A DNA stretch of 64,000 nt from Streptomyces canus. Lineage in GTDB: Bacteria; Actinomycetota; Actinomycetes; Streptomycetales; Streptomycetaceae. Positions within the stretch are counted from its first letter, which is position 1. Each line of letters opens with the position of its first letter. The notes below the pieces were generated by a model. The model searched no databases. It worked only from the letters and a program-made list of their open reading frames with translations, and had not been told where the DNA came from. The stretch is taken from assembly GCF_041435015.1 (NCBI RefSeq), contig NZ_CP107989.1, positions 3,348,001-3,412,000 of the forward strand, read 5' to 3'. This document shows positions 1 through 8,920 of the stretch, one piece after another. A program made the translations under genes and the position numbers.

Positions 1-146
1 CCCAGGGCGCTCACGTGGTCCCGGTGCCCGGCGCCAAGCAGGAGCGGTGGGTGACGGAGAACGCGGCGGCGTCCGCCCTCCGACTGACCGGCCAGGACCT
101 CACCGAGGTGGCGACACTGCCGCCGGCACAGGGGTCGTGGGACTAG
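1..146 (+). CDS. Aldo/keto reductase, C-terminal end only (partial)
   Basis: The window opens inside this gene. Only the last 47 codons are present, read from base 3 to a TAG at 144-146. The visible end contains VVPVPGAKQERWVTENAAA followed by a segment ending QGSWD. This is the usual tail of NADPH-dependent aldo/keto reductases, where the PIPGT/PVPGA loop helps bind the cofactor phosphate. The catalytic Asp-Tyr-Lys-His region lies outside the window, so activity and substrate cannot be judged. The 160 bases between its stop and the next start show no further gene. Confidence 0.65.
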   Translation, partial: QGAHVVPVPGAKQERWVTENAAASALRLTGQDLTEVATLPPAQGSWD

Positions 147-306
147 CGGACCTGCCGACGGCACACGGACCCCGGACCAGCAGCCCCAGCGACAACACAC
201 GCGCCGCCGGACTGGCGGGAGCGGGTGTGCATGGGGTCCGGGAGATCGGGAACCTGGGGGGCTCGAGCGGTGTATGACAGGTAGAACTCGCCGCTTCGAA
301 GGGACC

Positions 307-1488
307 ATGATCGTGCATCGTCGAGCTGTGACGGCCGTACTGGCCGCGACCACGCTCCTGCTGACGGCCGGCTGCTCCTCCGACGGCGGAGGAGGGGGTG
401 GCGGCTCTCCCGGCGGCGGCGACAGCGCCTCGTCGAGCGGTGCGGCCTCGGGGTCCTCCCCCACCCAGCAGGCCGCGGAGGCGACCCCGCCGGCGAAGGG
501 CTCGGTGAAGGTGGTGCGCACGGTCGCCGAGGGCCTCAAGACCCCCTGGGGCCTCGCCCCGCTCCCCGACGGCGACCTGCTCGTCTCCTCACGGGACGAC
601 GGCACGATCACCCGGGTCGACGGACAGTCCGGCAAGAAGACGGAGCTGGGGCAGGTATCCGGAGTCTCCGCGGCCGGCGAAGGCGGCCTCCTGGGCATCG
701 CGCTGTCCCCGGACTACGCCTCGGACCACATGGTCTACGCCTACTTCACCTCCGACTCGGACAACCGCGTCGTGCGGATGGTCTACGACGAGCAGAAGGC
801 GTCCGGTGAGCAACTGGGCGCACCCGACACCATCTTCAAGGGCATCCCGAAGGGCTTCATCCACAACGGCGGCCGGATCGCGTTCGGCCCGGACGGCATG
901 CTGTACGCGGGCACGGGTGAGAGCGGCAACACCGGCCTGTCCCAGGACCGCAAGTCCCTGGGAGGCAAGATCCTGCGCCTGACCCCCGAGGGCGACCCTG
1001 CCCCGGGCAACCCGTTCCCGGACTCCCCCGTGTACTCCTACGGCCACCGCAATGTGCAGGGCCTCGCCTGGGACTCCAAACAGCGCTTGTTCGCCTCGGA
1101 GTTCGGCCAGGACACCTGGGACGAACTGAACGCGATCAAGCCGGGCGACAACTACGGCTGGCCGACCGCCGAGGGCAAGTCCGACGACAAGAAATTCCAC
1201 AACCCGATAGCCCAGTGGCACACCGACGACGCCTCCCCCAGCGGCATCGCCTACGCCGAGGGATCCGTCTGGATGGCCGGGCTGAAGGGCCAGCGCCTGT
1301 GGCGCATCCCGCTGAAGGGCACAGCGGCCTCCGCCGACCCGCAGTCCTTCCTCAAGGGGGAGTACGGCCGGCTGCGCACGGTGGTCTCCGCGGGCGGCGA
1401 CAAGCTGTGGCTCGTCACCAGCAACACCGACGGCCGCGGCAGCCCCAAGGAGGGAGACGACAAGATCCTGGAGATACAGGTCAGCTAG
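307..1488 (+). CDS. PQQ-dependent sugar dehydrogenase-like lipoprotein
   Basis: A 393-aa exported protein. The N-terminus is basic, then hydrophobic, and ends in the lipobox LTAGC (Cys22), so it should be lipid-anchored outside the membrane. A Gly/Ser-rich linker of about 40 residues follows. The body has six-bladed beta-propeller features of the soluble glucose/aldose sugar dehydrogenase (GSDH) family: TPWGLAPLPDGDLLVS, GEGGLLGIALSPDY, IHNGGRIAFGPDGMLY, YGHRNVQGLAWD and NYGWPTAEG. Family members oxidise aldoses using PQQ, but the substrate here is unknown. The ATG at 307 is preferred over one at 274 because GAAGGGA lies just upstream and it begins the signal peptide correctly. The gene converges with the DUF6191 gene after only 12 bases. 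Confidence 0.85.
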   Translation: MIVHRRAVTAVLAATTLLLTAGCSSDGGGGGGGSPGGGDSASSSGAASGSSPTQQAAEATPPAKGSVKVVRTVAEGLKTPWGLAPLPDGDLLVSSRDDGTITRVDGQSGKKTELGQVSGVSAAGEGGLLGIALSPDYASDHMVYAYFTSDSDNRVVRMVYDEQKASGEQLGAPDTIFKGIPKGFIHNGGRIAFGPDGMLYAGTGESGNTGLSQDRKSLGGKILRLTPEGDPAPGNPFPDSPVYSYGHRNVQGLAWDSKQRLFASEFGQDTWDELNAIKPGDNYGWPTAEGKSDDKKFHNPIAQWHTDDASPSGIAYAEGSVWMAGLKGQRLWRIPLKGTAASADPQSFLKGEYGRLRTVVSAGGDKLWLVTSNTDGRGSPKEGDDKILEIQVS

Positions 1489-1500
1489 CCGGAGCCGTCA

Positions 1501-1701
1501 TCACGGCGCGCTCTGCGAGGGCTCCTCGGTGTCGTCGTCCGGCTTGGACCGGCGGACGACGACCTTCCCGGACGTGAGATCTATCGGTCCGCGTCCGGGG
1601 TCGCCGTCGCCGACGTCCTCGCGGGTCAGCTCCAGCCGGTTCTGCTCGTCACGGGTGTGCTTGCGGCCGGGTGCGAACAGTTCCTCGAACATGTTGAACA
1701 T
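1501..1701 (-). CDS. DUF6191 small protein
   Basis: A 66-aa protein starting MFNMFEELFAPGRKHTRDEQ. It has a conserved-looking first half, including DPGRGPIDLTSGKVVVR in the middle, and a variable acidic tail. I recognise this as the short actinobacterial DUF6191 family, whose function is not known. It has no signal peptide or membrane segment and should be cytoplasmic. It lies downstream of the large LuxR-family regulator on the same strand, with a 35-base gap, so it may be co-transcribed with it. Confidence 0.7.
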   Translation of the reverse strand: MFNMFEELFAPGRKHTRDEQNRLELTREDVGDGDPGRGPIDLTSGKVVVRRSKPDDDTEEPSQSAP

Positions 1702-1736
1702 GCAGCCTCCCCTGCCGGTCTCCTACACCGTACGCC

Positions 1737-4700
1737 TCACTCTGTGATCGGCGCGTGGAGAGCCTCCGCCGGGAACAGCCCCAGCCGGTGCGCCACGGCC
1801 GCCGCCTCTCCCCTTCCGGACACGCCGAGCTTGGCCAGGATGTTGGAGACGTGGACGCTGGCCGTCTTCGGGGAGATGAAGAGTTCCTCGGCGATCAGGC
1901 GGTTGGTGCGGCCGAGGGCGACCAGGCGCAGAACGTCGCGTTCGCGGCCGGTGAGGCCGAGGGAGCGGACCGGGTCGTCCCGGTCGGGGGCCGGCGCAGG
2001 GGCCAGGGTGAGGCGGGCGCGCTGGGCGAGGAGCGTGACGGCGTCGGCGAGGGGCCGGGCGCCGAGGTGGTCGGCGGCGGCGTGGGCGAGGCGCAGGAGC
2101 TCGGTGGCCCGGTCGCGTTCGGGCTGCTCGGCGCCGCCGGGTGCCGACAGGAGGGCCTGGGCGAGCCGGTGTCTGACGCGGGCGAGGGCGTAGGGACGTT
2201 CCAGGGGCTCGAAGGCGGTGAGCGCCTCGCACCAGTGGTCCGGGGTGTCTGCGCTCTCGGCGCGCAGCAGTTCGGCGCGCAGCCAGCGTTCGTGGGCCAG
2301 CCAGACGGGCGCGTTGGTGGCGAGGGGCCTGGCGGCCTCCCGGATGCGGTCGAGGATCTTCGCGCGGCCCTGTTCTGCGACGGGCAGGCCGAGGCTGTCG
2401 GCCTCCATGACGGCGGCGGTCAGGAGGAGGGGCCAGGCGTAGCGCTGGGTGCCGGGCGGGAAGCCGGTGTCCAGGACGCGTTCGAGTTCGGCGCGGGCGT
2501 CCAGGAGGCGTCCTTCGGCGGCGGCGATGCCGATGGCCAGTTCGCAGAGGGGGATCTCGTGTTGCGGAGCCCGGTCGTGAGTACCGAAGTAGCCGCGGGC
2601 GGACGACAATTGACGGTCTGCCTCTGACAGCTCGCCGCGGGCGAGGGCGAGTTGGGAGCGGGTGGCGGCGTGGAAGGCGCGGGGTTTGGCGCTCTGGCCG
2701 ACGAGTTCAGCCTTGGTGGCGGCCTCCGCTGCCCGGTCCCAGTGGCCCAGGGAGTAGAGGGATTCGGCGAGGTTGCCCCAGATCCAGGCCTCCTTGTCGG
2801 ACAGGCCGAACTTCCGGGCGTAGCCGAGCCCCTTGTCCAGGATCGGCACGGCTTCCCGGGAACGCCCAATGGCTTCGAGGGCGTTCGGCAGATTCACATA
2901 GACACGGCTGGCGACGGCGGAGATGCCGTCCTCGACTGTCTGCCGCAGGATCTCGAACATCTCGTCGAGCCCGGTCTCGACGCCGCCGGACTCGACGATG
3001 AGACCCGCGTGGGTGAGGCGGGCGTTCATCTCGATCTCTCGAGCACCGACCATGCGCGCGTACTCCACGGCGCGCTCGGCGGCCGAGATGGCCTCGGGGC
3101 CGGGGACGTGGACCATGGACCAGTGGGCGACGTTGGCGAGGACCTCGGCGTGCACCTCGGACGGCGGCAGACCGCGGACCAGGTCCTCGGCGGTGGCCAG
3201 TTCGGCCCAGCCGTCGCCGCGGGCCAGCCCCTGGACGAGATGGGAGCGCTGGACCCAGAACCAGGCGGCGCGCAGGGGGTCCCCGTCGTCCTCCAGGAGG
3301 TGCAGCGCCCGCCTGGTGATCTTCAGGGCGCGTTCGCGTTCGCCGCCCAGGCGACCGGCTACGGCGGCCTCGGCCATCAGATCGAGGTAGCGCAGCGGGG
3401 TGGTGGCCGGGTCACAGCCGCACGGAGGGTAGACCTCTGTGTAGTCGACGGGGCGCAGGGCGGCCCTGACGTCCTCGGGGGCGGTGTCCCACAGCTCCAT
3501 CGCTCGTTCCAGGAGCCGGAGTTGTTCGGAGTAGGCGTGCCGGCGGCGGGCGGTGACGGAGGCGTCCAGGACGGCGGGCAGGGCCTTGGCCGCGTCGTGG
3601 GCGTGGTACCAGTAGCTGGCCAGACGCATGACCCGCTCGTCGGCCGGGACGAGCGTGGGGTCGGCCTCCAGGGCTTCGGCGTAGCGGCGGTTGAGGCGGG
3701 AGCGTTCGCCGGGCAGCAGATCGTCGGCGACGGCCTCGCGGACCAGGGAGTGCCGGAAGCGGTAGCCGTCACCGTCGGGTGCCGGAAGGAGGATGTTGGC
3801 GTTCACCGCGACCCGCAGCGCCTCGATGAGGTCGTCCTCGGCGAGCCGGGTGACGGCGGCGAGCAGCCGGTACTCCACGGTGGAGCCGCCCTCGGCGACG
3901 ACCCGGGCGACCCGCTGGGTGCTCTCGGGCAGCCCCTCGACGCGGACCAGGAGCAGATCGCGCAGGGAGTCGGTGAGGCCGGTGCCACAGCCCTCGGTGG
4001 CGCAGACGGCGAGTTCCTCGACGAAGAAGGCGTTGCCGTCGGAGCGTTCGAAGATGTCGTCGACCTGGGCGGGGTTCGGTTCGGTGGCGAGGATCCCGGC
4101 TATCTGGCGGCTGACCTCGTTCCGGTTGAAGCGGCCGAGTTCGATCCGGCGGACCGTGCGCAGCCGGTCGAGTTCGGCGAGCAGGGGGCGCAGCGGGTGG
4201 CGGCGGTGGATGTCGTCGGCGCGGTAGGTGGCGAGGACGACCAGGCGACCGGTGCGCAGGGTGCGGAAGAGGTAGGCCAGGAGGTGGCGGGTGGAGGCGT
4301 CGGCCCAGTGGAGGTCCTCCAGGGCGACGACGACGGTGCGCTCGGCGGCGACACGCTCCAGGAGGCGGGCGGTCAGTTCGAAGAGGCGGGCCAGGCTCTC
4401 CTCGTCGTGCCGGCCGGTGCCCCGGGCGGGGACGGCCTCGCCGACCTCGGGCAGCAGCCTGGCCAGTTCCTCCTCCTGGCCCGCGGCCGCGGCGGCCAGT
4501 TCGTCGGGCAGGGCGCGGCGCAGAGCGCGCAGGGCGGTGGAGAAGGGGGCGAAGGGCAGGCCGTCGGCGCCGATCTCGACGCAGCCGCCGAGGGCGACGA
4601 CCGCGCCCTGACGGCAGGCGGCGGTGGCGAACTCCTCGACGAGCCGGGTCTTGCCGACGCCGGCCTCGCCGCCGAGCAGCAACGCCTGCGGCTCGCCCGC

Positions 4701-4937
4701 GGCGGCGCGGGCGAGCGCTTCGTTCAGGCTGTTCAGTTCTTCGGTGCGGCCGACGAACACGGGACTGACGGACCTGGTCTCCACAGGCCCGAGCATGACA
4801 CGCGGGTCCGACAGCGCGGCACTCGTTTTCGGGGCGGGTCCGGTTCCCCAACTGCCCCTGGTTGCCGGGAGGACGGCCGCGGTGGTGACCGCCGGGACGG
4901 CCAAGGCCGTACGGCCGTCCTCCCTGCCGGCGCTCAC
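1737..4937 (-). CDS. LuxR-family (LAL-type) transcriptional regulator with AAA ATPase domain
   Basis: A large ATP-binding regulator of the LAL (MalT-like) class, 1066 aa from this start. The Walker A motif GGEAGVGKT is at residues 89-97, and the Walker B-like segment ALEDLHWADAS lies near 210. A long helical region with TPR-like repeats fills the middle (about 450-900). A C-terminal LuxR helix-turn-helix (GLTGRERDVLRLVALGRTNR to SVHVSNILAKLGVSGR) lies around 990-1055. Such proteins sense an inducer through the repeat region and activate promoters through the HTH. The GTG start overlaps the stop of the upstream 62-aa gene (GTGA), suggesting translational coupling. An ATG at 4796 (MLGPVETRSVSPVF) is a plausible alternative because it begins right at the recognisable domain. 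Target genes are unknown. Confidence 0.85.
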   Translation of the reverse strand: MSAGREDGRTALAVPAVTTAAVLPATRGSWGTGPAPKTSAALSDPRVMLGPVETRSVSPVFVGRTEELNSLNEALARAAAGEPQALLLGGEAGVGKTRLVEEFATAACRQGAVVALGGCVEIGADGLPFAPFSTALRALRRALPDELAAAAAGQEEELARLLPEVGEAVPARGTGRHDEESLARLFELTARLLERVAAERTVVVALEDLHWADASTRHLLAYLFRTLRTGRLVVLATYRADDIHRRHPLRPLLAELDRLRTVRRIELGRFNRNEVSRQIAGILATEPNPAQVDDIFERSDGNAFFVEELAVCATEGCGTGLTDSLRDLLLVRVEGLPESTQRVARVVAEGGSTVEYRLLAAVTRLAEDDLIEALRVAVNANILLPAPDGDGYRFRHSLVREAVADDLLPGERSRLNRRYAEALEADPTLVPADERVMRLASYWYHAHDAAKALPAVLDASVTARRRHAYSEQLRLLERAMELWDTAPEDVRAALRPVDYTEVYPPCGCDPATTPLRYLDLMAEAAVAGRLGGERERALKITRRALHLLEDDGDPLRAAWFWVQRSHLVQGLARGDGWAELATAEDLVRGLPPSEVHAEVLANVAHWSMVHVPGPEAISAAERAVEYARMVGAREIEMNARLTHAGLIVESGGVETGLDEMFEILRQTVEDGISAVASRVYVNLPNALEAIGRSREAVPILDKGLGYARKFGLSDKEAWIWGNLAESLYSLGHWDRAAEAATKAELVGQSAKPRAFHAATRSQLALARGELSEADRQLSSARGYFGTHDRAPQHEIPLCELAIGIAAAEGRLLDARAELERVLDTGFPPGTQRYAWPLLLTAAVMEADSLGLPVAEQGRAKILDRIREAARPLATNAPVWLAHERWLRAELLRAESADTPDHWCEALTAFEPLERPYALARVRHRLAQALLSAPGGAEQPERDRATELLRLAHAAADHLGARPLADAVTLLAQRARLTLAPAPAPDRDDPVRSLGLTGRERDVLRLVALGRTNRLIAEELFISPKTASVHVSNILAKLGVSGRGEAAAVAHRLGLFPAEALHAPITE

Positions 4938-5122
4938 GCCGTGCGCAGGAACCGGTGCCGCCGGGGGCGGCCGGTATGCGCCTCGCTCTCAGCGCTGCGC
5001 TCGGCGGCTTCGCGACGGGCGGCGCGGCGGCCGCGCAGGGTCTCGCGGACGAGCCGCTCGTGCTCGGCCTGGCGGCGCAGTTCGGCGGAGCGGTACTGGG
5101 AGATCTCGTATGCGGAGTACAT
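4934..5122 (-). CDS. Small basic hypothetical protein, coupled to the LuxR-family gene
   Basis: A 62-aa protein that starts MYSAYEISQYRSAELRRQAE and becomes highly charged, with many Arg, Glu and Ala residues that favour one long helix. It ends in a basic tail, RPRRHRFLRTA. An AAGGA lies about 7 bases before the ATG, a good ribosome-binding site. The stop overlaps the GTG of the LuxR-type regulator by four bases, so the two are probably translated together. I recall similar small proteins in other streptomycetes but no assigned function. It has no membrane segment or signal peptide. Confidence 0.6.
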   Translation of the reverse strand: MYSAYEISQYRSAELRRQAEHERLVRETLRGRRAARREAAERSAESEAHTGRPRRHRFLRTA

Positions 5123-5269
5123 GGTGTCGTCCTTGTCGGAGTCGGTTTCGGGCTTCGCTTTCTGCGATGCCTCTACCTTCGTCTCCGAGGGGGGTCCGCC
5201 ACATCGGGAGAGTTCCGCATCTTCGGGGGCGCCAGGGGCCTTAGACGCGAGGGAGGGGCCTCAGGAGCT

Positions 5270-5286
5270 CCGTAAGGTACCTACGG
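5270..5286. promoter_or_regulatory. Near-palindromic 17-bp site, candidate operator
   Basis: CCGTAAGGTACCTACGG reads almost the same on both strands. It lies in the 195-base gap upstream of the 62-aa/LuxR-family pair and downstream of the membrane protein gene. Its position about 150 bases before the 62-aa start suits an operator or activator site. No matching second copy was noticed nearby, so this is only a candidate. Confidence 0.3.
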
Positions 5287-5318
5287 ATGCCCTAAGACCC
5301 CTCGTGACCTGCGGTTGT

Positions 5319-5906
5319 TCAGCTCGTGGAGGGCAGGTCCAGCAGGACGCCGGTGTACTTGAGGACGGCCAGGAGCAGACCGACGACCCCGAGCGCGACA
5401 CCGCCCCAGGCGACGGACTTGATCCACACGGCCTGCGGCTTGCCGGGGGCACCGAAGGCGGGCCGGGCCAGCACGCCGACACCGACGACCAGGGCGAGCA
5501 GCGCGAAGAGGCCGCCCCAGAGCGCGGTGGCCTTCCAGGCGTCGCCGTAGCCCTCGTCGAGGAGCTTCGCCACGTCGGAGGACGTCGCGGTCTGCGCGTG
5601 CAGCTGTCCGATGAGCGACTGCCGTGCGGAGGCGACGGTGCCGATCCAGCTGCCGGTGAGCGAGACCAGGCCGAGCGCTGCGGACACGACGGCGCCCGCG
5701 CCCTGGCCGACGCCGGTGGGGCCTTCCTCCTGGGCGGCCTCGGGCAGCTCGTCCTCGTCGTCGGCGGTGATCTCGTCGTCGGCCGTGGTGTCCTCGGCCT
5801 CCGTCACCTCGTCGGTCTTGGCGACGTTCACCTTCTCCTCGGTCGTGGCCTCTGCGCCCGTCTCGGCGCCGGTCTCGTCAGCTGTCTTCGTTCCCATGTC
5901 GGGCAC
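5319..5906 (-). CDS. Conserved membrane protein with acidic N-terminus
   Basis: A 195-aa protein. Residues 1-60 are low-complexity and very acidic (Glu/Asp/Thr/Ala) and look disordered. The rest holds three to four hydrophobic stretches: one around 70-90, then ATALWGGLFALLALVVGVGV, then a segment near the C-terminus ending in a short tail. It is probably an integral membrane protein with a cytoplasmic acidic tail. The GTG start has an AGGA about 9 bases upstream; an ATG three codons later (MGTKTADE) is an alternative. No known domain was recognised. It is followed on the same strand by the LuxR-family pair. Confidence 0.7.
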   Translation of the reverse strand: MPDMGTKTADETGAETGAEATTEEKVNVAKTDEVTEAEDTTADDEITADDEDELPEAAQEEGPTGVGQGAGAVVSAALGLVSLTGSWIGTVASARQSLIGQLHAQTATSSDVAKLLDEGYGDAWKATALWGGLFALLALVVGVGVLARPAFGAPGKPQAVWIKSVAWGGVALGVVGLLLAVLKYTGVLLDLPSTS

Positions 5907-5932
5907 CGTACGGATCCTGTCTGAGAGGTTTC

Positions 5933-6508
5933 TTAATGATCGTTCCGGGCTGCACGCGCGCGTGCTTCACGCCACTCGGGGGCGAGAATCGACCACACCT
6001 CGAGGTCGTGCCGTACGCCACGATAGGGGTGGGCCTGACGGCGGACTCCGTCGCGGGTCATTCCCAGGCGCTTGGCGACGTTGACGCTGGCCGTGTTTCC
6101 CGATGCGGCGACCCACTCGACCCGGTGGACACCGCGCTCCTCGACCACCCAGTCGATCAGTATCCGCATGGCCCGGGTGATCAGTCCGCGGCCGGTCGCG
6201 GCGGGCTCCAGCCAGCAGCCGACCTCGCAGTTTCCCTGTTCGGCGTCGAAGTTGAGGGTGAGCACTCCACCGACGAGCTTTCCGTCGAGCCAGATGCCGT
6301 GGTAGCCGCCGGTGTCGTCGGCGCGCATCCGCGCGTACCGCTGGAGTGTCTCGCGCGCGGAGGCCACGTCGACGGCCCGGGAGCCGAAGGGGATGAACTG
6401 CCCGATGAACTCCCGGCCCCGCTCCAGGTTGGCCAGGAACTCCTCCGCGTGCCACGGCTCCAGGGGCCGCAGTTCGGCCCCGTCGTCACCCAGGGATATC
6501 GCGTACAT
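5933..6508 (-). CDS. GNAT-family N-acetyltransferase (RimJ/RimL-like)
   Basis: A 191-aa acetyl-CoA-dependent transferase. The family fold is recognisable from RPLEPWHAEEFLANL near the start and YHGIWLDGKLVGGVLTLNF in the middle. The acetyl-CoA loop LEPAATGRGLITRAMRILID and the following HRVEWVAASGNTASVNVAKR are the RimJ/RimL-type hallmarks. Relatives acetylate the N-terminus of ribosomal proteins or small amines; the target here is not known. The ATG is preceded by GACGAGG. It lies inside the end of the upstream MMPL exporter gene, with 23 bases of overlap, so the two are probably one transcript. Confidence 0.8.
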   Translation of the reverse strand: MYAISLGDDGAELRPLEPWHAEEFLANLERGREFIGQFIPFGSRAVDVASARETLQRYARMRADDTGGYHGIWLDGKLVGGVLTLNFDAEQGNCEVGCWLEPAATGRGLITRAMRILIDWVVEERGVHRVEWVAASGNTASVNVAKRLGMTRDGVRRQAHPYRGVRHDLEVWSILAPEWREARARAARNDH

Positions 6509-8729
6509 CCTCGTCCCGCTCCCTCTCCATCTGCTCCACGACGTCCTGCTCCACGACATCGGTGAGCCTCTCATGCGCGGCGCGGCGCTCGGGAGGTTCG
6601 ATGCTGATGCGGGGCATCCGGCGGTCCAACCAGCCCGGCAGCCACCAGTTGGCGCCGCCGAGCAGGTGCATGAGGGCGGGCACGAGGAGGGTGCGCAGGA
6701 CGAAGGCGTCAAGGGCGACGGCGGCGGCGAGCGCGATGCCGAACATGGCGATCACGCGGTCGCCGCTGAGGACGAAGGCGAGGAAGACGGAGATCATGAT
6801 GACCGCGGCGGAGTTGATCACCCGGCTGGTCTCGGCGAGGCCGACCCGGACGGCCCGCCGGTTGTCGCGGGTCTCCAGCCATTCCTCGTACATCCGGCTG
6901 ACCAGGAAGACCTGGTAGTCCATGGAGAGCCCGAAGAGCACGGACACCATGATCACGGGGAGGAAGGGCTCGATCGGGCCCGCGCGGCCGAGGCCGAGCA
7001 GCTCGCTCCCCCAGCCCCACTGGAAGATCGCCACGACCACTCCGAAGGCGGCGGCGACGGCCGCCACGTTCATCGCGGCCGCCTTCAGCGGGATGCCGAC
7101 GGAACGGAAGGCGAGCAGGAGCAGCAGACAGCCCAGGCCGATGACCACGCCGACGAACAGGGGCAGCTTGCCGACGATGACGTCCGCGAAGTCGTCGTAC
7201 GACGCCGTCGTCCCGCCGACCTGGATGTCGAGCGATGTGCCGGTCTCCGCGCGCGGCAGCACCTCGGTGCGCAGCCGGTCCACGAGCGCGCTGGTCTGCT
7301 GGGACTGCGGGGCGGAATCGGGGACGATCGTGAAGTAGGCGAGATCGCCGCCGGTGTCGTAGGTCACCGGGGTGGTGGACGCGATGCCGTCGGTGGTGCG
7401 GAGGGTGGCGTCGAGGTTGTCGAGGAGGAGCTTGTCCTCGGCTCCGTCGACACGGGTCACCAGCGTGAGCGGGCCGTTGACGCCCGGGCCGAAGCCCTCC
7501 GCGAGGAGGTCGTAGGCCTGCCGGGTGGTGGCGGACCGTGGGTCGTTGCCCTGGTCCGAGGTGCCGAGGTGCAGACCCAGGGTGGGCAGGGCGAGGACGG
7601 TGATGACCACCAGGGCGATGGCGCCGAGCAGCTTGGGGTGCCGTTCCACGAACGCGGACCAGCGGTGGGCGAACCCGGTCGGCAGTTCGGGCTCGGGTCC
7701 GTGCTCGGCGAGGCGGCGCCGCTCCCGCCGGCTCAGGGCGCGCATGCCGATGAGGGAGAGCAGGGCCGGCAGCAGGGTCACGGAGGAGGCGACCGTCAGG
7801 ACGACGGTCAGGGAGGCGGCTATCGCGACGCCGTTGAGGAAGCCGAGCCGGAGGATCAGCATCCCCAGCAGGGCGATGCAAACCGTGGCACCCGCGAAGA
7901 CGACCGCGCGTCCGGTGGTGGTGACGGCGTTCTCGACGGACTCGGCGACGCCCAGCCCGCGTTTGAGGCCGCGCCGGTGTCTGGTGACGATGAAGAGCGC
8001 GTAGTCGATGCCGACGCCGAGCCCGATGAGCATGCCGAGCATGGGCGCGAAGTCGGCGACGGTCATGGCATGTCCGAGCAGCCCGATCCCGGCGTACGCG
8101 GTGCCCACACCGACCAGGGCGGTGGCGATGGGCAGCAGCGAGGCGGCGAGCGAGCCGAAGGCCAGGAACAGCACGACGGCGGCGACGAGCACCCCGACGA
8201 TCTCGGCGACATGCCCGCCCGAGGACTCGGTGAGGGCGACGGCGCTGCCGCCCAGTTCCACCTGGAGCCCGTCGGCCTCGGCGTTCTTGGCGGTGTCCAC
8301 CACGGCCTTCGCCTCGGAGGCGTCGATGTCCTCGGCCGAGTCGGTGAAGGTGACGGTGGCGTACGCGGTGTGTCCGTCGGCGCTGACCCGTCCGGCGCCC
8401 GCGTCGTCGTACGGGCTGACGACGGCGGCCACTCCGGGCAGATCCGCGATCTTGTCCAGGGTCGCGGTCATCGTCTGCTCGACGTCGGCGTCCCGGACCG
8501 AGCCCGACGCGAGGTGCCAGACGACCGTGTCGCTGTCGCCCCCGAGGTGCGGGAAGCCGTCCTGGAGCAGCTGGGTGGCGCGGCCGGACTCGGTGCCGGG
8601 GACCTCGTAGTCGTTCGAGTACGCGGAGCCGGTGACGGCGGCGGCCGCGCTCACCCCGCCGAGCGCGAGGAGCCACAGGAGAACGACGACCAGACGTCGT
8701 CGTACACACCAGCGTGCAAGGGCTGCCAC
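6486..8729 (-). CDS. MMPL-family RND transporter
   Basis: A 747-aa integral membrane transporter. The N-terminal membrane helix (RRRLVVVLLWLLALGG) is followed by an external domain, a bundle of helices with the family segment GLGVGIDYALFIVTRHRRGL, a second external domain and a second bundle with FGLSMDYQVFLVSRMYEEWL. The two Asp-Tyr pairs in these segments belong to the proton relay. MMPL proteins export lipids or drugs by proton antiport. The GTG start is chosen because GGGAG lies 8 bases upstream; an in-frame ATG 18 codons earlier lacks such a site. The downstream GNAT gene overlaps its 3' end. The substrate is unknown. Confidence 0.9.
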   Translation of the reverse strand: MAALARWCVRRRLVVVLLWLLALGGVSAAAAVTGSAYSNDYEVPGTESGRATQLLQDGFPHLGGDSDTVVWHLASGSVRDADVEQTMTATLDKIADLPGVAAVVSPYDDAGAGRVSADGHTAYATVTFTDSAEDIDASEAKAVVDTAKNAEADGLQVELGGSAVALTESSGGHVAEIVGVLVAAVVLFLAFGSLAASLLPIATALVGVGTAYAGIGLLGHAMTVADFAPMLGMLIGLGVGIDYALFIVTRHRRGLKRGLGVAESVENAVTTTGRAVVFAGATVCIALLGMLILRLGFLNGVAIAASLTVVLTVASSVTLLPALLSLIGMRALSRRERRRLAEHGPEPELPTGFAHRWSAFVERHPKLLGAIALVVITVLALPTLGLHLGTSDQGNDPRSATTRQAYDLLAEGFGPGVNGPLTLVTRVDGAEDKLLLDNLDATLRTTDGIASTTPVTYDTGGDLAYFTIVPDSAPQSQQTSALVDRLRTEVLPRAETGTSLDIQVGGTTASYDDFADVIVGKLPLFVGVVIGLGCLLLLLAFRSVGIPLKAAAMNVAAVAAAFGVVVAIFQWGWGSELLGLGRAGPIEPFLPVIMVSVLFGLSMDYQVFLVSRMYEEWLETRDNRRAVRVGLAETSRVINSAAVIMISVFLAFVLSGDRVIAMFGIALAAAVALDAFVLRTLLVPALMHLLGGANWWLPGWLDRRMPRISIEPPERRAAHERLTDVVEQDVVEQMERERDEDVRDIPG

Positions 8730-8803
8730 GAACGTGCTCCCGGGGGGTGAATTGTGGATCTTTGACCGGGAACAGTCCTTCATGTGTGAACAGCCCGCAA
8801 AGA

Positions 8804-8820
8804 ACGCATGAGCAATGCGT
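8804..8820. promoter_or_regulatory. Inverted repeat upstream of the MMPL gene, candidate operator
   Basis: ACGCAT and ATGCGT are separated by five bases (GAGCA) and lie about 75-90 bases before the MMPL start codon. Exporters of this family are often controlled by a local repressor binding such a site, but no regulator gene is adjacent here. The call rests only on symmetry and position. Confidence 0.3.
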
Positions 8821-8920
8821 GGACCACTCTTGCAGGGGAAAGTGATCGTTTATCGCGATCGTGCGTTTATTCACAGGAGTGGGAGACAGATCACAGGACA
8901 GTAACGGCCACTCTGTCATG

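Noticed and set aside
2652..5924. Very long open frame on the plus strand opposite the LuxR-family regulator
   Set aside because: It is the mirror of the regulator's biased codons. It is rich in Gly, Val, Asp and Gln without any recognisable domain, whereas the minus strand encodes clear Walker and HTH motifs.
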